Assembly: GCF_011947265.1 (NCBI RefSeq)
Contig: NZ_JAATHD010000003.1
Coordinates: 1-64,000 of the forward strand
Direction of reading: 5' to 3'
Length of the DNA: 64,000 bases
From: Paenibacillus sp. HB172176
GTDB taxonomy: Bacteria; Bacillota; Bacilli; Paenibacillales; Paenibacillaceae
Below the pieces are notes generated by a model. That model did no database searches. It was not told where the DNA came from and saw only the letters and a list, made by a program, of their open reading frames with translations. Positions 1 to 9,302 of this stretch are shown piece after piece (position 1 is the first letter of the stretch; the number at the start of each line of letters is the position of its first letter). The position numbers and the translations under genes are program-made.

Positions 1-2055
1 GCCGCTCGTCTCGGAGGCGGGGATGGGCACTCCGGGAGCGGTCGTCCACGTGCCGCCGACAGGACGGTAATGAATATAAGGCGTAGAGAAGCCCTGCTCG
101 TAGTAGATCGTGACGCTGTTGCCGGCCGGCGTCGTCACCGCTGCGGAAGGATTGCTGAAATCCGAGCGATTGCCCGCGGCGTCCACGGCCTTGACCGTGT
201 AGACATAGCTGGTGCTGCCGGCGAGGCCGTTGTCGGTATAGCTGGTCGATGCGGATGTGCCGACGAGAGCTCCGTTACGGTAGATCTCGTAGCCGGTTAC
301 ACCGATATTGTCGGTAGAGGCCGTCCAGCTTACCGCAATCGAGGATGCGCTTTGAACTTGCGCGGTCACATTGCCGGGCGCCGATGGCGCAATCGGGTCG
401 GAGATGGCCTGCGCGTAGATTTTGGAAGAGTTGGCCGCTACAGAAACCGTAATTTGCTTGCCGGTTATGCCGCCGCTTTGCACCGTTACGGATTCGTTCG
501 TATTAAGCTGATTCACCAGCACCGTGCCCACAGGCAGAGTACTTTCCGCTCGAAGCGGGATGGTTGCGGTCTGCGAGCCGCTCGAAGCATTGCTGAACAC
601 GGAGATGACCTCTTGCCCGACATTAGCGCCGCTGTCGACTCTTCTGGAGAAGGCGTACAGATTTTGCGCGGACCACATTTCACGCTGCTTGCCTGTGCGC
701 AGCGCCTCGTAGCTTCTGCGAATCTGATTCAGCTTGGCTACATGCTGGTACGTATTCGTGCTCTCGTCGAAATAATCTTGCAGAACGTTTCCGTTGCTGT
801 CGCGCTTCACCATGGACCAACGATTCCAGGTGTCGGAAATGCCGCCGCTCAGAATTTGATTGTTCCCATTGCCCTTATTCTGCTCCGTTCCCTGGAAGAC
901 AACCGGCATGCCGCGAACGGTGAAGAGGAAGCTTAGCGCATTTTGCAGCTTATCGACGCTGCCTCCGGCCTCCTGCAGAAACCGATTGCGGTCGTGATTA
1001 TCGATAAAGGTGGCCATATGATTCTCATTGCCGTTATATACCGAATCCTGCGCCAAGGTGCTCTTGATGCTGCTGTCGAAGGACTGGCCGTAGGCGAAGC
1101 TGTTCAGTATCGAGAAGAACAGAGGGAAATCAAGCATGCCCCATTCCTTTCCGCTGCCAACCCAGCGGGACACAAACTCAGGATTGCCGTCAAAATTCTC
1201 GCCAAACGTATTGACGCCGATATAGTCCTCCAGGGCACCGATATCGGAAGGATGCATCAGCTTCGCGGCATCTACGCGTGCGCCGTCTGCACCGGTGTAG
1301 TCAAACCAGCCCTTGATTGAGTCGAAGATGGCTTGCTTGGCAGCGGGTACATCGAAATCGAGATCATCCAGGCCCGCAAGATCATGATTCTCCAGATAGT
1401 CCTGCGCCCATTGCGTATAGACGCCGTCTGCCTGAGACCAGTCGATGTCTCCGTTATGGTGATACCATGACGGATTGTTGAAGGGAGCGGCTGGCTGCAG
1501 CCCGGCAATATCATAATAGGCTTGCGTGCCTAGCATATAATCGCCAATGTGGTTGGGCACCACGTCAATGACAATTTTGATGCCTTGCGCATGGGCGGCG
1601 TCTACCAGCTCCTTCAGCTTCTCCTTTGTGCCGAAGTAAGGATTGGCGTTATTCGGATCCTTAACGTTATAGCCGTGATAAGCGGTATTGCGGCCGGAGC
1701 CGTTATTTTCGCGATTCGTCATTTGCGGCTCTGCTACTGGCGAAATCCATATGGCAGTGTAGCCCATATTTTTGATGTAAGACAGCTTGTCGATGACGCC
1801 TTGCCAGTCTCCGCCCTTCATGTAGCGGAAATCCTCCTCGGAGGTTTCACCATAACGAATGGCGTTGCCGGTTGCATTGTTGGATGGATCCCCGTCATAG
1901 AAACGGTCCACCATTATTTGATAAATGGTATCATTCTCGTCGATTGTGCCAATGCTCGCCGCATGGACCGTACTCGGCGCGCTGGTTAATCCATTGAAGA
2001 GAAGAGTGAACATAAGGGCGAACAGCAATACCGCGGACAGCGATTTTCTAAGCAT
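1..2055 (-). CDS. Secreted GH13 alpha-amylase with FnIII and CBM25 modules (3' end outside window)
   Basis: Extracellular alpha-amylase that should cut starch or maltodextrin. Translating the minus strand from ATG at 2055 stays open to base 1, so at least 685 residues are present and the C terminus is missing. A signal peptide (about 1-31) precedes the GH13 barrel. The visible motifs are VVPNH, GARVDAAK (nucleophile Asp262), TFGENF (acid Glu286) and FIDNHD (third Asp near 350). A fibronectin type III domain follows, and then a region reading NSVTIYYEQGFSTPYIHYRP, typical of CBM25 starch binding. The gene lies head-to-tail behind the cyclomaltodextrinase gene but has its own promoter and a palindromic operator. 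It could be a maltogenic or other GH13 subtype; the family is certain and the product profile is not. Confidence 0.9.
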   Translation of the reverse strand, partial: MLRKSLSAVLLFALMFTLLFNGLTSAPSTVHAASIGTIDENDTIYQIMVDRFYDGDPSNNATGNAIRYGETSEEDFRYMKGGDWQGVIDKLSYIKNMGYTAIWISPVAEPQMTNRENNGSGRNTAYHGYNVKDPNNANPYFGTKEKLKELVDAAHAQGIKIVIDVVPNHIGDYMLGTQAYYDIAGLQPAAPFNNPSWYHHNGDIDWSQADGVYTQWAQDYLENHDLAGLDDLDFDVPAAKQAIFDSIKGWFDYTGADGARVDAAKLMHPSDIGALEDYIGVNTFGENFDGNPEFVSRWVGSGKEWGMLDFPLFFSILNSFAYGQSFDSSIKSTLAQDSVYNGNENHMATFIDNHDRNRFLQEAGGSVDKLQNALSFLFTVRGMPVVFQGTEQNKGNGNNQILSGGISDTWNRWSMVKRDSNGNVLQDYFDESTNTYQHVAKLNQIRRSYEALRTGKQREMWSAQNLYAFSRRVDSGANVGQEVISVFSNASSGSQTATIPLRAESTLPVGTVLVNQLNTNESVTVQSGGITGKQITVSVAANSSKIYAQAISDPIAPSAPGNVTAQVQSASSIAVSWTASTDNIGVTGYEIYRNGALVGTSASTSYTDNGLAGSTSYVYTVKAVDAAGNRSDFSNPSAAVTTPAGNSVTIYYEQGFSTPYIHYRPVGGTWTTAPGVPIPASETSG

Positions 2056-2080
2056 TATAAATTCCCTCCCAACAAAATAA

Positions 2081-2094
2081 ATGAAGCGCTTACA
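2081..2094. promoter_or_regulatory. Possible CcpA (cre) half-site in amylase leader
   Basis: ATGAAGCGCTTACA lies just upstream of the amylase ribosome site. It matches the cre consensus TGWAARCGYTWWCA at 11 of 14 positions; the right half is perfect and the left half is degenerate. Catabolite repression of an amylase gene would be expected, but the match is imperfect. Confidence 0.4.
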
Positions 2095-2288
2095 GATTAT
2101 GCTTGAATTCTTGGGCTGCTGATTTCAAATGCGAGGATGTGAATAAAGGTTGTGCAAACGATTGTATGAGCTGCAAAAAAAAGAATGCTTATTGTGCGTG
2201 TTTTGAACATCTCTCGTAGAAATTCGTTTGACTGACGAGGGGGAGAGGAGATAGGCCTGATCAGGGCGTTACTCCAATTTTCAAGATG

Positions 2289-2302
2289 GGAAACCGGTTT
2301 CC
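2289..2302. promoter_or_regulatory. Perfect palindromic operator of the amylase gene
   Basis: GGAAACCGGTTTCC is a perfect 14-bp palindrome just downstream of the predicted -10 box of the amylase promoter. The size and the CG-centred symmetry fit a LacI-family operator. Its centre (CCGG) differs from the sites near the importer operon, so it may be read by a different LacI protein. Confidence 0.6.
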
Positions 2303-2308
2303 AAGCCA

Positions 2309-2338
2309 AACTTACCATTTTATTGAAGGGGTTGTCAA
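2309..2338 (-). promoter_or_regulatory. Predicted promoter of the amylase gene
   Basis: On the minus strand there is a TTGACA (-35, plus-strand 2333-2338), an 18-bp spacer, and TAAGTT (-10, plus-strand 2309-2314). The -35 box is perfect and the -10 box is weak. Transcription would start near 2302, inside the palindromic operator, leaving a leader of about 245 nt. Confidence 0.5.
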
Positions 2339-2362
2339 TAGGGAAAGCTATCTATCCGACAA

Positions 2363-4114
2363 TCAGGATTTAAACAGCAGAACTTTGTATGCGTAAGCAG
2401 AGAGCGATAGGCTCGCGTTCTCAAGTCTCAAATCGATTTTATCCCCGGTCTCAAGGTCCATCCACAAGCCTTGCTGCTCCGAAGGGATGGTGAGCTCCGC
2501 AATCTGATCAGCGGCATTCATCGCAATGAGTATTCGTTCGTTATCGCTTCCTTTGCGTTCATAGAGGAGAACCGAGCTGCCGGCCTTGGCTTGCAGAAGC
2601 CGGATATGAACGCTGCGCAGCGCATCATGATTACGTCTCATGCGAATCGTTTGACGGAAGAAACGCAAGAGCTCCTGATTTTGATCCGCTTCTTCCCAAA
2701 TCATGCATTTCCGGCAATCCGGATCGCCGCCGCCATTCAGTCCAATTTCATCGCCGTAGTAGATGCATACCGCACCCGGATAAGTGAGCTGGAACAGGGC
2801 AGCAAGCTTCATTCGGTGTACGTTCTCGCCTGATACGGTCAGAAGCCGCGGGGTATCATGACTCCCAAGCAGATTGAAGGCTGTCTCGGTTACTTGCTGA
2901 GGATAAGCGGCAAGCTGTTCGCCGAGCAGCTCGGCGAATCGGGCAGCGTCGATCTCTCCTCTGGCGAAGAAGGATAAGACGGCCTCCGTGAACGGATAGT
3001 TCATTACCGCATCGAATTGGTCGCCTTGCAGCCACATCATGGAATCATGCCAGATCTCGCCGAGAATATAAACCTCGGGATTCACCTCTTTGACCATCAT
3101 TCTGAATTCGCGCCAGAAGGCATGGTCAACCTCATTGGCTACATCCAATCTCCAGCCGTCGATTCCGACTTTCTCGATCCAGTAACGGGCCGCGTTCAGC
3201 AGATAGCTTTTCACTTCCGGATTCTCCGTGTTGAGCTTGGGCATAATCGGCTCGAAGGCGAATGTGGCATAATTCAGCTTCCCGGACTGCGAGTTCAGAG
3301 GGAAGTCGTGAATATGGAACCAATCCTTGTAGGGGGAGGCTTCGCCATTCTTAAGAACGTCGACAAAAGCGGGAAACGTATGGCCGACATGGTTGAAGAC
3401 GGCGTCGAGCATGACGCGAATGCCTCGCTCGTGACAGGCCTCTACCAGCTCCTTCAGCTTCTCGTTATTGCCGAAATGGGAATCGACCCGCATATAGTCC
3501 GCGGTATCGTACTTATGATTGGTCGTCGCCTCGAACAGGGGATTGAAATAAATCGCGTTAATACCCAGCTCCTCCAGATAATCCAGATGATCGAGCACGC
3601 CTTGCAGGTCGCCGCCGAAAAAATTGGTTGGAGTAGGCTGGCTGCCCCACGGCTCGATGCGCTCGGGATTTAGCGAAGCGTCTCCATTGGCAAAGCGCTC
3701 GGGGAAGATCTGATAGAATACCGCTTCCTTGACCCAGGCTGGGGGAGTGAATACATCGACCGGATTCAGGAAGGGAAACTCGTAGAAGCCTTCGCTGATT
3801 TGGGGCTCGGCATCCAGAAAGCCGCGCTCGGAGCGATAGACGACCTCGTCGCCGCTAACGAATTGGAACAGGTAACGCAGCCTGAGGAACGGAGGCTTCA
3901 CGTGCGCCTCCCAGTAGTCGAACAGTTCGTCTGAGGCGAAGACGGACATGGGCAGCTCCTCGCGTGTTTGCTTCCAGGCGTATTTGTCGCCGGTAATGGC
4001 AATGACTTGCTCAACATCGCCGCGTTTGGTGCGTATCCGGATATGAATCGTCTCGGTATCGTACGCATAGGACCAGTTTTGTTTTGCTCTGTGATAAATG
4101 GCTTCACGTTGCAT
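2363..4114 (-). CDS. Cyclomaltodextrinase / neopullulanase / maltogenic amylase (GH13_20-like)
   Basis: Cytoplasmic enzyme that hydrolyses cyclodextrins, pullulan or short maltodextrins. It has 583 residues and no signal peptide. A beta-sandwich N-terminal domain (about 1-125, CBM34-like) precedes the GH13 barrel. Catalytic motifs are [11 protein letters not shown] (nucleophile Asp324), LGEIWHD (Glu353) and [10 protein letters not shown] (Asp420). The N-terminal domain plus an Asn-Glu pair after the nucleophile is typical of the cyclomaltodextrinase/neopullulanase group. I chose ATG at 4114 because AAGGAGTG sits correctly before it, while the in-frame ATG at 4135 has no ribosome site. It lies beside a CGTase and a maltodextrin-type importer, completing a cyclodextrin route. 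The three enzyme names cannot be separated by sequence alone. Confidence 0.9.
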   Translation of the reverse strand: MQREAIYHRAKQNWSYAYDTETIHIRIRTKRGDVEQVIAITGDKYAWKQTREELPMSVFASDELFDYWEAHVKPPFLRLRYLFQFVSGDEVVYRSERGFLDAEPQISEGFYEFPFLNPVDVFTPPAWVKEAVFYQIFPERFANGDASLNPERIEPWGSQPTPTNFFGGDLQGVLDHLDYLEELGINAIYFNPLFEATTNHKYDTADYMRVDSHFGNNEKLKELVEACHERGIRVMLDAVFNHVGHTFPAFVDVLKNGEASPYKDWFHIHDFPLNSQSGKLNYATFAFEPIMPKLNTENPEVKSYLLNAARYWIEKVGIDGWRLDVANEVDHAFWREFRMMVKEVNPEVYILGEIWHDSMMWLQGDQFDAVMNYPFTEAVLSFFARGEIDAARFAELLGEQLAAYPQQVTETAFNLLGSHDTPRLLTVSGENVHRMKLAALFQLTYPGAVCIYYGDEIGLNGGGDPDCRKCMIWEEADQNQELLRFFRQTIRMRRNHDALRSVHIRLLQAKAGSSVLLYERKGSDNERILIAMNAADQIAELTIPSEQQGLWMDLETGDKIDLRLENASLSLSAYAYKVLLFKS

Positions 4115-4170
4115 GGGCTGACACTCCTTTTTCATGTTAGAGTAATCACCGGCAGAAATCCAAATAACAG

Positions 4171-4217
4171 AAAAAAAGGCACCCCCCAGCTAGTTTTCTG
4201 CCGAGGTTGTACCTTTT
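4171..4217 (-). terminator. Intrinsic terminator downstream of lacI-type gene
   Basis: On the minus strand AAAAGGTAC pairs with GTGCCTTTT around a long loop, followed by a run of T. It sits between the lacI-type gene and the cyclomaltodextrinase gene, so the two probably have separate main transcripts. Confidence 0.6.
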
Positions 4218-4298
4218 GGGTAGCATTGCCTTTATGATTTGGCACCATTATACATGAGCGGTATCAAATTGGCTAGCCTGATTTTTGAACAATCACTG

Positions 4299-5315
4299 TT
4301 AGAGATGATGGAGCGATGAAGCGCGCACGACGAGCTTATGGGGAATAAGAATCGGATTCTGATGGGGCCTCTCCCCTTGAATAAGCTTGATTAGCGACGC
4401 TATCGCCGTATAGCCCAATTGATAGGTTCCGATATCGATTGAGCTAAGCGGGGGAGCGGCGAGCTCGGCTAACGGAATATTGTTAAAGCCGATCAGGCTT
4501 AAATCCTCCGGGACGCGATAGCCAAGCTCAGCTAGTCCGCTTAACACGCCGAAGGCGACATTATCGTCAATGGCGATGAGGGCAGTCGGCCTCTCCCTCA
4601 TGCTCATGAACATGGACATGGAGCGAAATCCGCTTTCCTGCAGGAACTCTCCTTCGACAATCCATTCCTCCCTGCTCTCAAGGCGGGCTTCGGCGAGCGC
4701 GTTCCGATAGCCCTTTAACCGGTCATGGGACAACGTCAGGTTGGGAGGACCGCTGACGAAGCCGATTCTCTTATGGCCTTGAACGATTAAATGCTTCGTT
4801 GCATCGTAGGATGCCTGTACATTGTCGTTGTCTACCATGAGCGCCTCAGGATGGGTTTCGCTTCGGCCAATGACGACGAAGGGGAACTTATTCTCGCTTA
4901 AATAAGCGATTAACGGGTCATCCCTTCGCGAGCCCAGCAATACCAGGCCATCAACCCGTCTTCCTCGCGCGAGTCGCGAAATCGTGCTGAGCTCGTCCCG
5001 TTCCCCGCTGACAGTTGTCATGAGCAAATCGTAGCCCATTCGGGTCGACTGCGTCACAATTCCGCGCAGCAGCTCGCCGAAAAAATCGTTGTGGAAAAGC
5101 TCTTCCGCCGGACGGGGCAGCATGATGCCAAGCGCATGGCTGGTCTTGGATACGAGACTTTTGGCCATTTCGTTCGGGTGGTAGCCGAGTTCGTCCATAA
5201 TGCGTTTCACCTTGGCCGTTGTTTCCCTGCTTATGCGAGGGCTGCCTGATACAACCCGCGACACTGTAGAGGGAGACACGCCTGCCAACTTGGCGATGTC
5301 CTTTATTGTGATCAT
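4299..5315 (-). CDS. LacI-family transcriptional regulator (probable maltodextrin regulator)
   Basis: DNA-binding sugar-responsive regulator of 338 residues. The N terminus MITIKDIAKLAGVSPSTVSR is a classic LacI helix-turn-helix and is followed by a hinge helix (MAKSLVSKTS) and a periplasmic-binding-protein-like sensor domain. I chose ATG at 5315 because AGAGGTG lies upstream and the protein then begins exactly at the helix-turn-helix; the longer open frame to 5420 would add an unlikely tail. It is divergent from the maltodextrin importer operon, and similar operator-like sequences lie in its own leader and at the importer promoter, so autoregulation and control of the importer are likely. 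The effector, probably maltose or a maltodextrin, is inferred from context. Confidence 0.92.
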   Translation of the reverse strand: MITIKDIAKLAGVSPSTVSRVVSGSPRISRETTAKVKRIMDELGYHPNEMAKSLVSKTSHALGIMLPRPAEELFHNDFFGELLRGIVTQSTRMGYDLLMTTVSGERDELSTISRLARGRRVDGLVLLGSRRDDPLIAYLSENKFPFVVIGRSETHPEALMVDNDNVQASYDATKHLIVQGHKRIGFVSGPPNLTLSHDRLKGYRNALAEARLESREEWIVEGEFLQESGFRSMSMFMSMRERPTALIAIDDNVAFGVLSGLAELGYRVPEDLSLIGFNNIPLAELAAPPLSSIDIGTYQLGYTAIASLIKLIQGERPHQNPILIPHKLVVRASSLHHL

Positions 5316-5330
5316 TGCCGCACACCTCTT

Positions 5331-5343
5331 TGCAATCGTTTGA
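5331..5343. promoter_or_regulatory. LacI-type operator in the lacI leader
   Basis: TGCAATCGTTTGA overlaps the untranslated leader just upstream of the lacI ribosome site. It resembles MalR/CcpA-type operators (GCAANCGNTTGC) and shares TGCAATCGTTT with the site at 5502, suggesting autoregulation. Confidence 0.5.
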
Positions 5344-5501
5344 ACCAGAATAATCTTAATGGTAATCCATACCCTTTTGCTTGTAAATAGCAGATTGTCT
5401 TTGGGGAAGTCAACCTGCAAAATAATGCGAAAAACAGAGATAATCCATGATTTTATGAGAAAATCTCCTTTTCAATTGCCATTCTCAACCAAAAAAGGGC
5501 G

Positions 5502-5540
5502 TGCAATCGTTTTTACAACTTATTTTCCATGTTGTATGAT
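5502..5540 (+). promoter_or_regulatory. Promoter of the maltodextrin importer operon with overlapping operator
   Basis: TTTACA (5512-5517), a 17-bp spacer and TATGAT (5535-5540) form a good sigma-A promoter. The -35 box is embedded in TGCAATCGTTTTTACA (5502-5517), which shares its left half with the operator in the lacI leader. A bound LacI protein would block the -35 region. The leader to the first gene is about 230 nt. Confidence 0.65.
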
Positions 5541-5638
5541 GAGACCACGCAATATAGCGCTTTCATCATGAATCGGGATTGTTTCAGAGGGAGAAATGCT
5601 ATTTTTATGCGGAAAACATGGTGGACTCAGCTAGATAA

Positions 5639-5652
5639 TACAAACGTTTGCA
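5639..5652. promoter_or_regulatory. Second operator in the importer leader
   Basis: TACAAACGTTTGCA contains the palindrome CAAACGTTTG and closely fits the MalR-type consensus. It lies about 90 nt downstream of the predicted start of transcription, so it could act as a roadblock or as a looping partner for the site at 5502. Confidence 0.6.
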
Positions 5653-5775
5653 CATATTGTTTCGGCATCACTCTCTGCAGGCCCGATAGACTTAGTCATT
5701 CTTGACAGGAATGATTTAAGAGAAGGCGGTCAGCGCATGTTTGCGGACTAATTGGATTCGAAAGGGGCAAGCAAA

Positions 5776-7080
5776 ATGAAAAAGGTGTTAAGTACTACGG
5801 CCATATCCATCATGGCAATCGCGCTAGCGGCATGCAGTTCCGGCAACGGAGGCAACAACAATGTGACGTCTCCTCCGTCCGCATCGCCGGAAAACGTCGA
5901 GGCTACTTCAACCAACGAAATAACGGAGGGACTTCAGCCGGAAGAAGGAGCAAGCCTGATTATCTGGGAAGATAAAAATCAGCGGACGTTCATCGAGACG
6001 ATGGCCAAGGAATTTGAACAGCAATACGGCGTGGCGGTCAAAATGGAGGAGCTTGCGCCCCCGGATCAGGTGACCAAGCTGACAACTGACGGTCCTGCCG
6101 GTCTCGGCGCGGATGTTGTCGTATTCCCGCATGATCAGATTGGCCGCGCCGCGCAGGCCGGTCTAATCTTCCCGAATGAGGAGTTTAAGGATGAAACCGT
6201 CAGCGAAAATGCGGAGAACGCAGTCAAGGCTGTCACCTTCGACAATGTGCTGTACGGCTATCCGTATGCGGTTGAAACCTATGCCTTGTACTACAACAAA
6301 AAGCTGATTCCCGAGCCGCCGAAGACGATGGACGAGGTTATTTCCTTTGCCGAAACGTTCAATGATGTGAAAAATAATAAATTCGCTCTGATGTGGGAGC
6401 TGCAGCAATTCTATTATGATTATGCATTCCTGGTAACGCCGGGCGGTTATATGTTCGGTCAGGAAAACACGGATAAAAACGATATCGGCCTGAACAATGA
6501 GGGCTCCATCGAAGGCGGCAAATTCATGCAAACCTTAAAGGAGAAGGTGCTGCCGCTGAATACGGGCGATGTGAACTACGATATCAAGAAGGGCTTGTTC
6601 ACGGGCGGCACGTTGGCTATGGATATTAACGGGCCATGGGCGCTGTCGGATTATCGCGCAACCGATGGACTCGATTTCGGCGTTGCGCCGCTGCCGACGA
6701 TCAACGGCAAGCCAATGGTTTCCTTCTCCGGCGTTAAAGCTTATTACGTAAATGCGAATTCCAACTACCCGAATGCGGCTAAACTGTTCGCGCGCTTCTT
6801 ATCCACCAAAGAAGCTCAGCTCAAAAACTTTGAGACTAACGGTCTGCTGCCATCGAATGTGGAAGCCGCTGCCGATCCGGTCATCAGCAACGACGAGGTG
6901 ACCAAAGCGTTTCTGGAGCAGTTCAACAACTCGACTCCAATGCCGTCGATTCCCGAAATGGGCAATGTATGGGGCCCGATTACCGCAGGCATCGCAGCAA
7001 TCTGGGATGACGGCAAGGACGTGAAGGAATCGCTGGATAATGCGGTTAAGCAAATCAAGGAAGCTATTACTTCCTCCTAA
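5776..7080 (+). CDS. Maltodextrin/cyclodextrin-type ABC solute-binding lipoprotein
   Basis: Membrane-anchored receptor of a carbohydrate importer, 434 residues. The signal peptide ends in the lipobox IALAAC, with Cys21 or a neighbour as the lipidated residue, and is followed by a Ser/Asn/Gly-rich linker. The rest is a MalE-like cluster B/D binding protein (LIIWEDKNQRTFIETMAKEF near the start of the mature fold). I chose ATG at 5776 because GAAAGGGG precedes it and the protein then starts MKKVL, a normal signal peptide. The two permease genes follow. A strong hairpin separates it from the first permease, a common way to make more binding protein than permease. The exact ligand (maltose, maltodextrin or cyclodextrin) is inferred from neighbouring GH13 genes. 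Confidence 0.9.
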   Translation: MKKVLSTTAISIMAIALAACSSGNGGNNNVTSPPSASPENVEATSTNEITEGLQPEEGASLIIWEDKNQRTFIETMAKEFEQQYGVAVKMEELAPPDQVTKLTTDGPAGLGADVVVFPHDQIGRAAQAGLIFPNEEFKDETVSENAENAVKAVTFDNVLYGYPYAVETYALYYNKKLIPEPPKTMDEVISFAETFNDVKNNKFALMWELQQFYYDYAFLVTPGGYMFGQENTDKNDIGLNNEGSIEGGKFMQTLKEKVLPLNTGDVNYDIKKGLFTGGTLAMDINGPWALSDYRATDGLDFGVAPLPTINGKPMVSFSGVKAYYVNANSNYPNAAKLFARFLSTKEAQLKNFETNGLLPSNVEAAADPVISNDEVTKAFLEQFNNSTPMPSIPEMGNVWGPITAGIAAIWDDGKDVKESLDNAVKQIKEAITSS

Positions 7081-7103
7081 GCAGCAAGGAAAAATAACAG
7101 CCT

Positions 7104-7130
7104 GCCCGCCGGAAGCAGCTTCCGGCGGGC
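7104..7130 (+). promoter_or_regulatory. Intercistronic hairpin between binding protein and permease
   Basis: A perfect 12-bp stem, GCCCGCCGGAAG against CTTCCGGCGGGC with a 3-nt loop, and no T-run after it. It probably stabilises the upstream mRNA or partly stops transcription, giving more binding protein than permease. Confidence 0.6.
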
Positions 7131-7155
7131 GATTGGGAGGAGAGGAGCGGAGATC

Positions 7156-8469
7156 ATGACGAAGACTAGACTGACGGCAACTATCTTGTCCGTGCTGGCG
7201 CAAGGGCTTGGGCAAATGTACAACAGACAATGGCGGAAGGGAATCGCTTTTCTGCTTGTTGAAGCGCTAGGTATCTTTTATTTGGCCCCGCGGCTGGCAG
7301 ACGCCGTTTGGGGCATTGTTACACTCGGAGAGAAGACGCAGAAATTCGTCAAGCAAGGCGGATCGACGCAATTGGTTAAGGGAGATCATTCGATTTTTTT
7401 GATGCTGGACGGCCTGCTCGTTCTCTTTGTTTTATTTGTTTTCCTGGTTCTTTATGTGGTCAATATTTACGACGCCTATCAGACCGCGAAGGTTTTCGAC
7501 GAGTCGAACGGCAACCGAGATATCGTGAAGCTGAAGCGCGGCACTGCCGATCGTTATTTTCCGCAGCTATTATTGTTTTTTCCATCGCTGGGCGTTTTAT
7601 TTTTTACAATAATGCCCATTATTTTTACAATCATGCTTGCTTTTACGAATTATTCGGCTCCCGATCATATTCCACCGGCTAAGCTTGTGGATTGGGTCGG
7701 CTTCAAGACGTTCACGGATTTGCTGCAGCTCAAAACCTGGAGCCATACGTTCATCGGCGTATTGACCTGGACTTTGATCTGGGCGGTGCTGGCGACGGTG
7801 ACGACTTATTTTGGCGGCGTGCTTGTGGCGCTGCTGATTGAGCAGCAGGGCATTCGCTTCAAGAAGCTGTGGCGCACGATCTTTATTTTGCCGTATGCGA
7901 TTCCCCAAATTATCTCCTTATTGCTGATGCGCAATTTGTTTAACGGCCAATTCGGTCCGATTAATCAATATTTCCGTGCATTCGGATTGGATGGACTGCC
8001 CTGGCTGACCGACCCGTTCTGGGCGAAGGTGACGGTAATTGTCGTGAATATGTGGCTGGGCATCCCGGTAACGATGGTGCTTATTCTTGGCGTGTTGACG
8101 TCAATTCCTCGCGATTTGTACGAAGCCGCCGAGGTGGACGGAGCGACGGTGCTGCAGAAATTTCGCATTATTACGCTTCCGTTTATTTTATTCGCCACCG
8201 CTCCGGTGCTTATTATGCAATTTGCCGGAAATATCAACAACTTTAACGTAATCTTCCTGTTGACCAACGGCAACCCGATCAAAGGCGATTACCAGTTCGC
8301 CGGAGCGACCGATCTGCTCGTAACATGGCTGTACAAATTAACGCTCGATAACAGCAAATACAATATGGCTTCCGCGATCGGCATTATTATATTCCTGTTG
8401 GTGGCGTCGTTCTCCATCTGGAATTTCCGTCGTTCGCGTTCCTACAAAGAGGAGGACATGATCCAATGA
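7156..8469 (+). CDS. ABC sugar permease, MalF-type
   Basis: Inner-membrane subunit of the maltodextrin-type importer, 437 residues. An N-terminal region with two or three hydrophobic segments (about 10-110) precedes the conserved permease core. The EAA loop reads YEAAEVDGATVLQKFRIITLP without its first residue or two, which is the ATPase contact. The start has GGAGAGGAG upstream. It overlaps the next permease gene by 4 nt (ATGA), so the two are translationally coupled. No ATPase gene is nearby; such systems usually share a general MsmX-type ATPase encoded elsewhere, which is established for Gram-positive carbohydrate importers but not shown here. Confidence 0.92.
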   Translation: MTKTRLTATILSVLAQGLGQMYNRQWRKGIAFLLVEALGIFYLAPRLADAVWGIVTLGEKTQKFVKQGGSTQLVKGDHSIFLMLDGLLVLFVLFVFLVLYVVNIYDAYQTAKVFDESNGNRDIVKLKRGTADRYFPQLLLFFPSLGVLFFTIMPIIFTIMLAFTNYSAPDHIPPAKLVDWVGFKTFTDLLQLKTWSHTFIGVLTWTLIWAVLATVTTYFGGVLVALLIEQQGIRFKKLWRTIFILPYAIPQIISLLLMRNLFNGQFGPINQYFRAFGLDGLPWLTDPFWAKVTVIVVNMWLGIPVTMVLILGVLTSIPRDLYEAAEVDGATVLQKFRIITLPFILFATAPVLIMQFAGNINNFNVIFLLTNGNPIKGDYQFAGATDLLVTWLYKLTLDNSKYNMASAIGIIIFLLVASFSIWNFRRSRSYKEEDMIQ

Positions 8470-9302
8470 ATCGCAAAAAAAGTGTGGTAAGCCTGGCGCT
8501 AAGCTATATGGCACTGCTGATCTTGACGGTTTTTGCCGTTTACCCTGTGCTGTGGATCGTGCTATCCTCCTTGCGTCCGGGGGCGGCCTTGTACAGCGAC
8601 AGCTTGTGGCCGAGCAGCTTCACTTTGGATCATTACCGCGAGCTGTTCACTACGCCTTCGTTTCTATACGGCAGATGGTATTTGAATACGCTCAAGATTG
8701 CTTCGCTGACGATGGTGTTCTCGACAATGCTCGTCACGCTTGGCATGTATGCGATGTCGCGTTTTCAGTTCAAGGGCCGGAAAACGGCATTGACGGCCAT
8801 GCTTGTATTGGGCATGTTCCCGAGCTTCATGAGCTTGATTGCCATCTATATTATTTTGCTGCAGCTTAAGCTGCTGGATACGCATACCGCGCTCGTGCTC
8901 GTCTATTCCGCAGGCTCTGTGCTGGGCGGCTTTATCGTGAAGGGCTTCTTCGATACGATTCCGCGCAGTCTGGATGAAGCGGCGAGAATTGATGGAGCGA
9001 GCAATCTCACCGTATTCACCCAGATTATGCTGCCGCTGTCACGGCCTATATTGACGTATGTGGCGCTTACCAGCTTTACGGGCGCATGGGTTGATTTTAT
9101 TTTTGCAAGGCTGGTGCTGCGCACCAAGGAGAACTGGACGCTGGCTGTAGGCATGTGGGATTTGGTCAACAGCTTCCAGAACAGCAATTTCACGATGTTC
9201 GCGTCCGGCGCGGTGCTGATTGCGATTCCGATTACGCTGCTTTTTGTCTTCCTGCAGCGCTTCCTCGTGCAAGGCTTAACCTCGGGGGCCTCCAAAGGAT
9301 GA
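8466..9302 (+). CDS. ABC sugar permease, MalG-type
   Basis: Second inner-membrane subunit of the importer, 278 residues with about six transmembrane segments. The EAA motif (SLDEAARIDGASNLTVFTQ) is clear. The start codon overlaps the stop of the MalF-type gene, and its own stop overlaps the predicted ATG of the following GH13 lipoprotein gene, so three genes are chained by 4-nt overlaps. MalG-type identity follows from the position after MalF and the short N terminus. Confidence 0.92.
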   Translation: MNRKKSVVSLALSYMALLILTVFAVYPVLWIVLSSLRPGAALYSDSLWPSSFTLDHYRELFTTPSFLYGRWYLNTLKIASLTMVFSTMLVTLGMYAMSRFQFKGRKTALTAMLVLGMFPSFMSLIAIYIILLQLKLLDTHTALVLVYSAGSVLGGFIVKGFFDTIPRSLDEAARIDGASNLTVFTQIMLPLSRPILTYVALTSFTGAWVDFIFARLVLRTKENWTLAVGMWDLVNSFQNSNFTMFASGAVLIAIPITLLFVFLQRFLVQGLTSGASKG

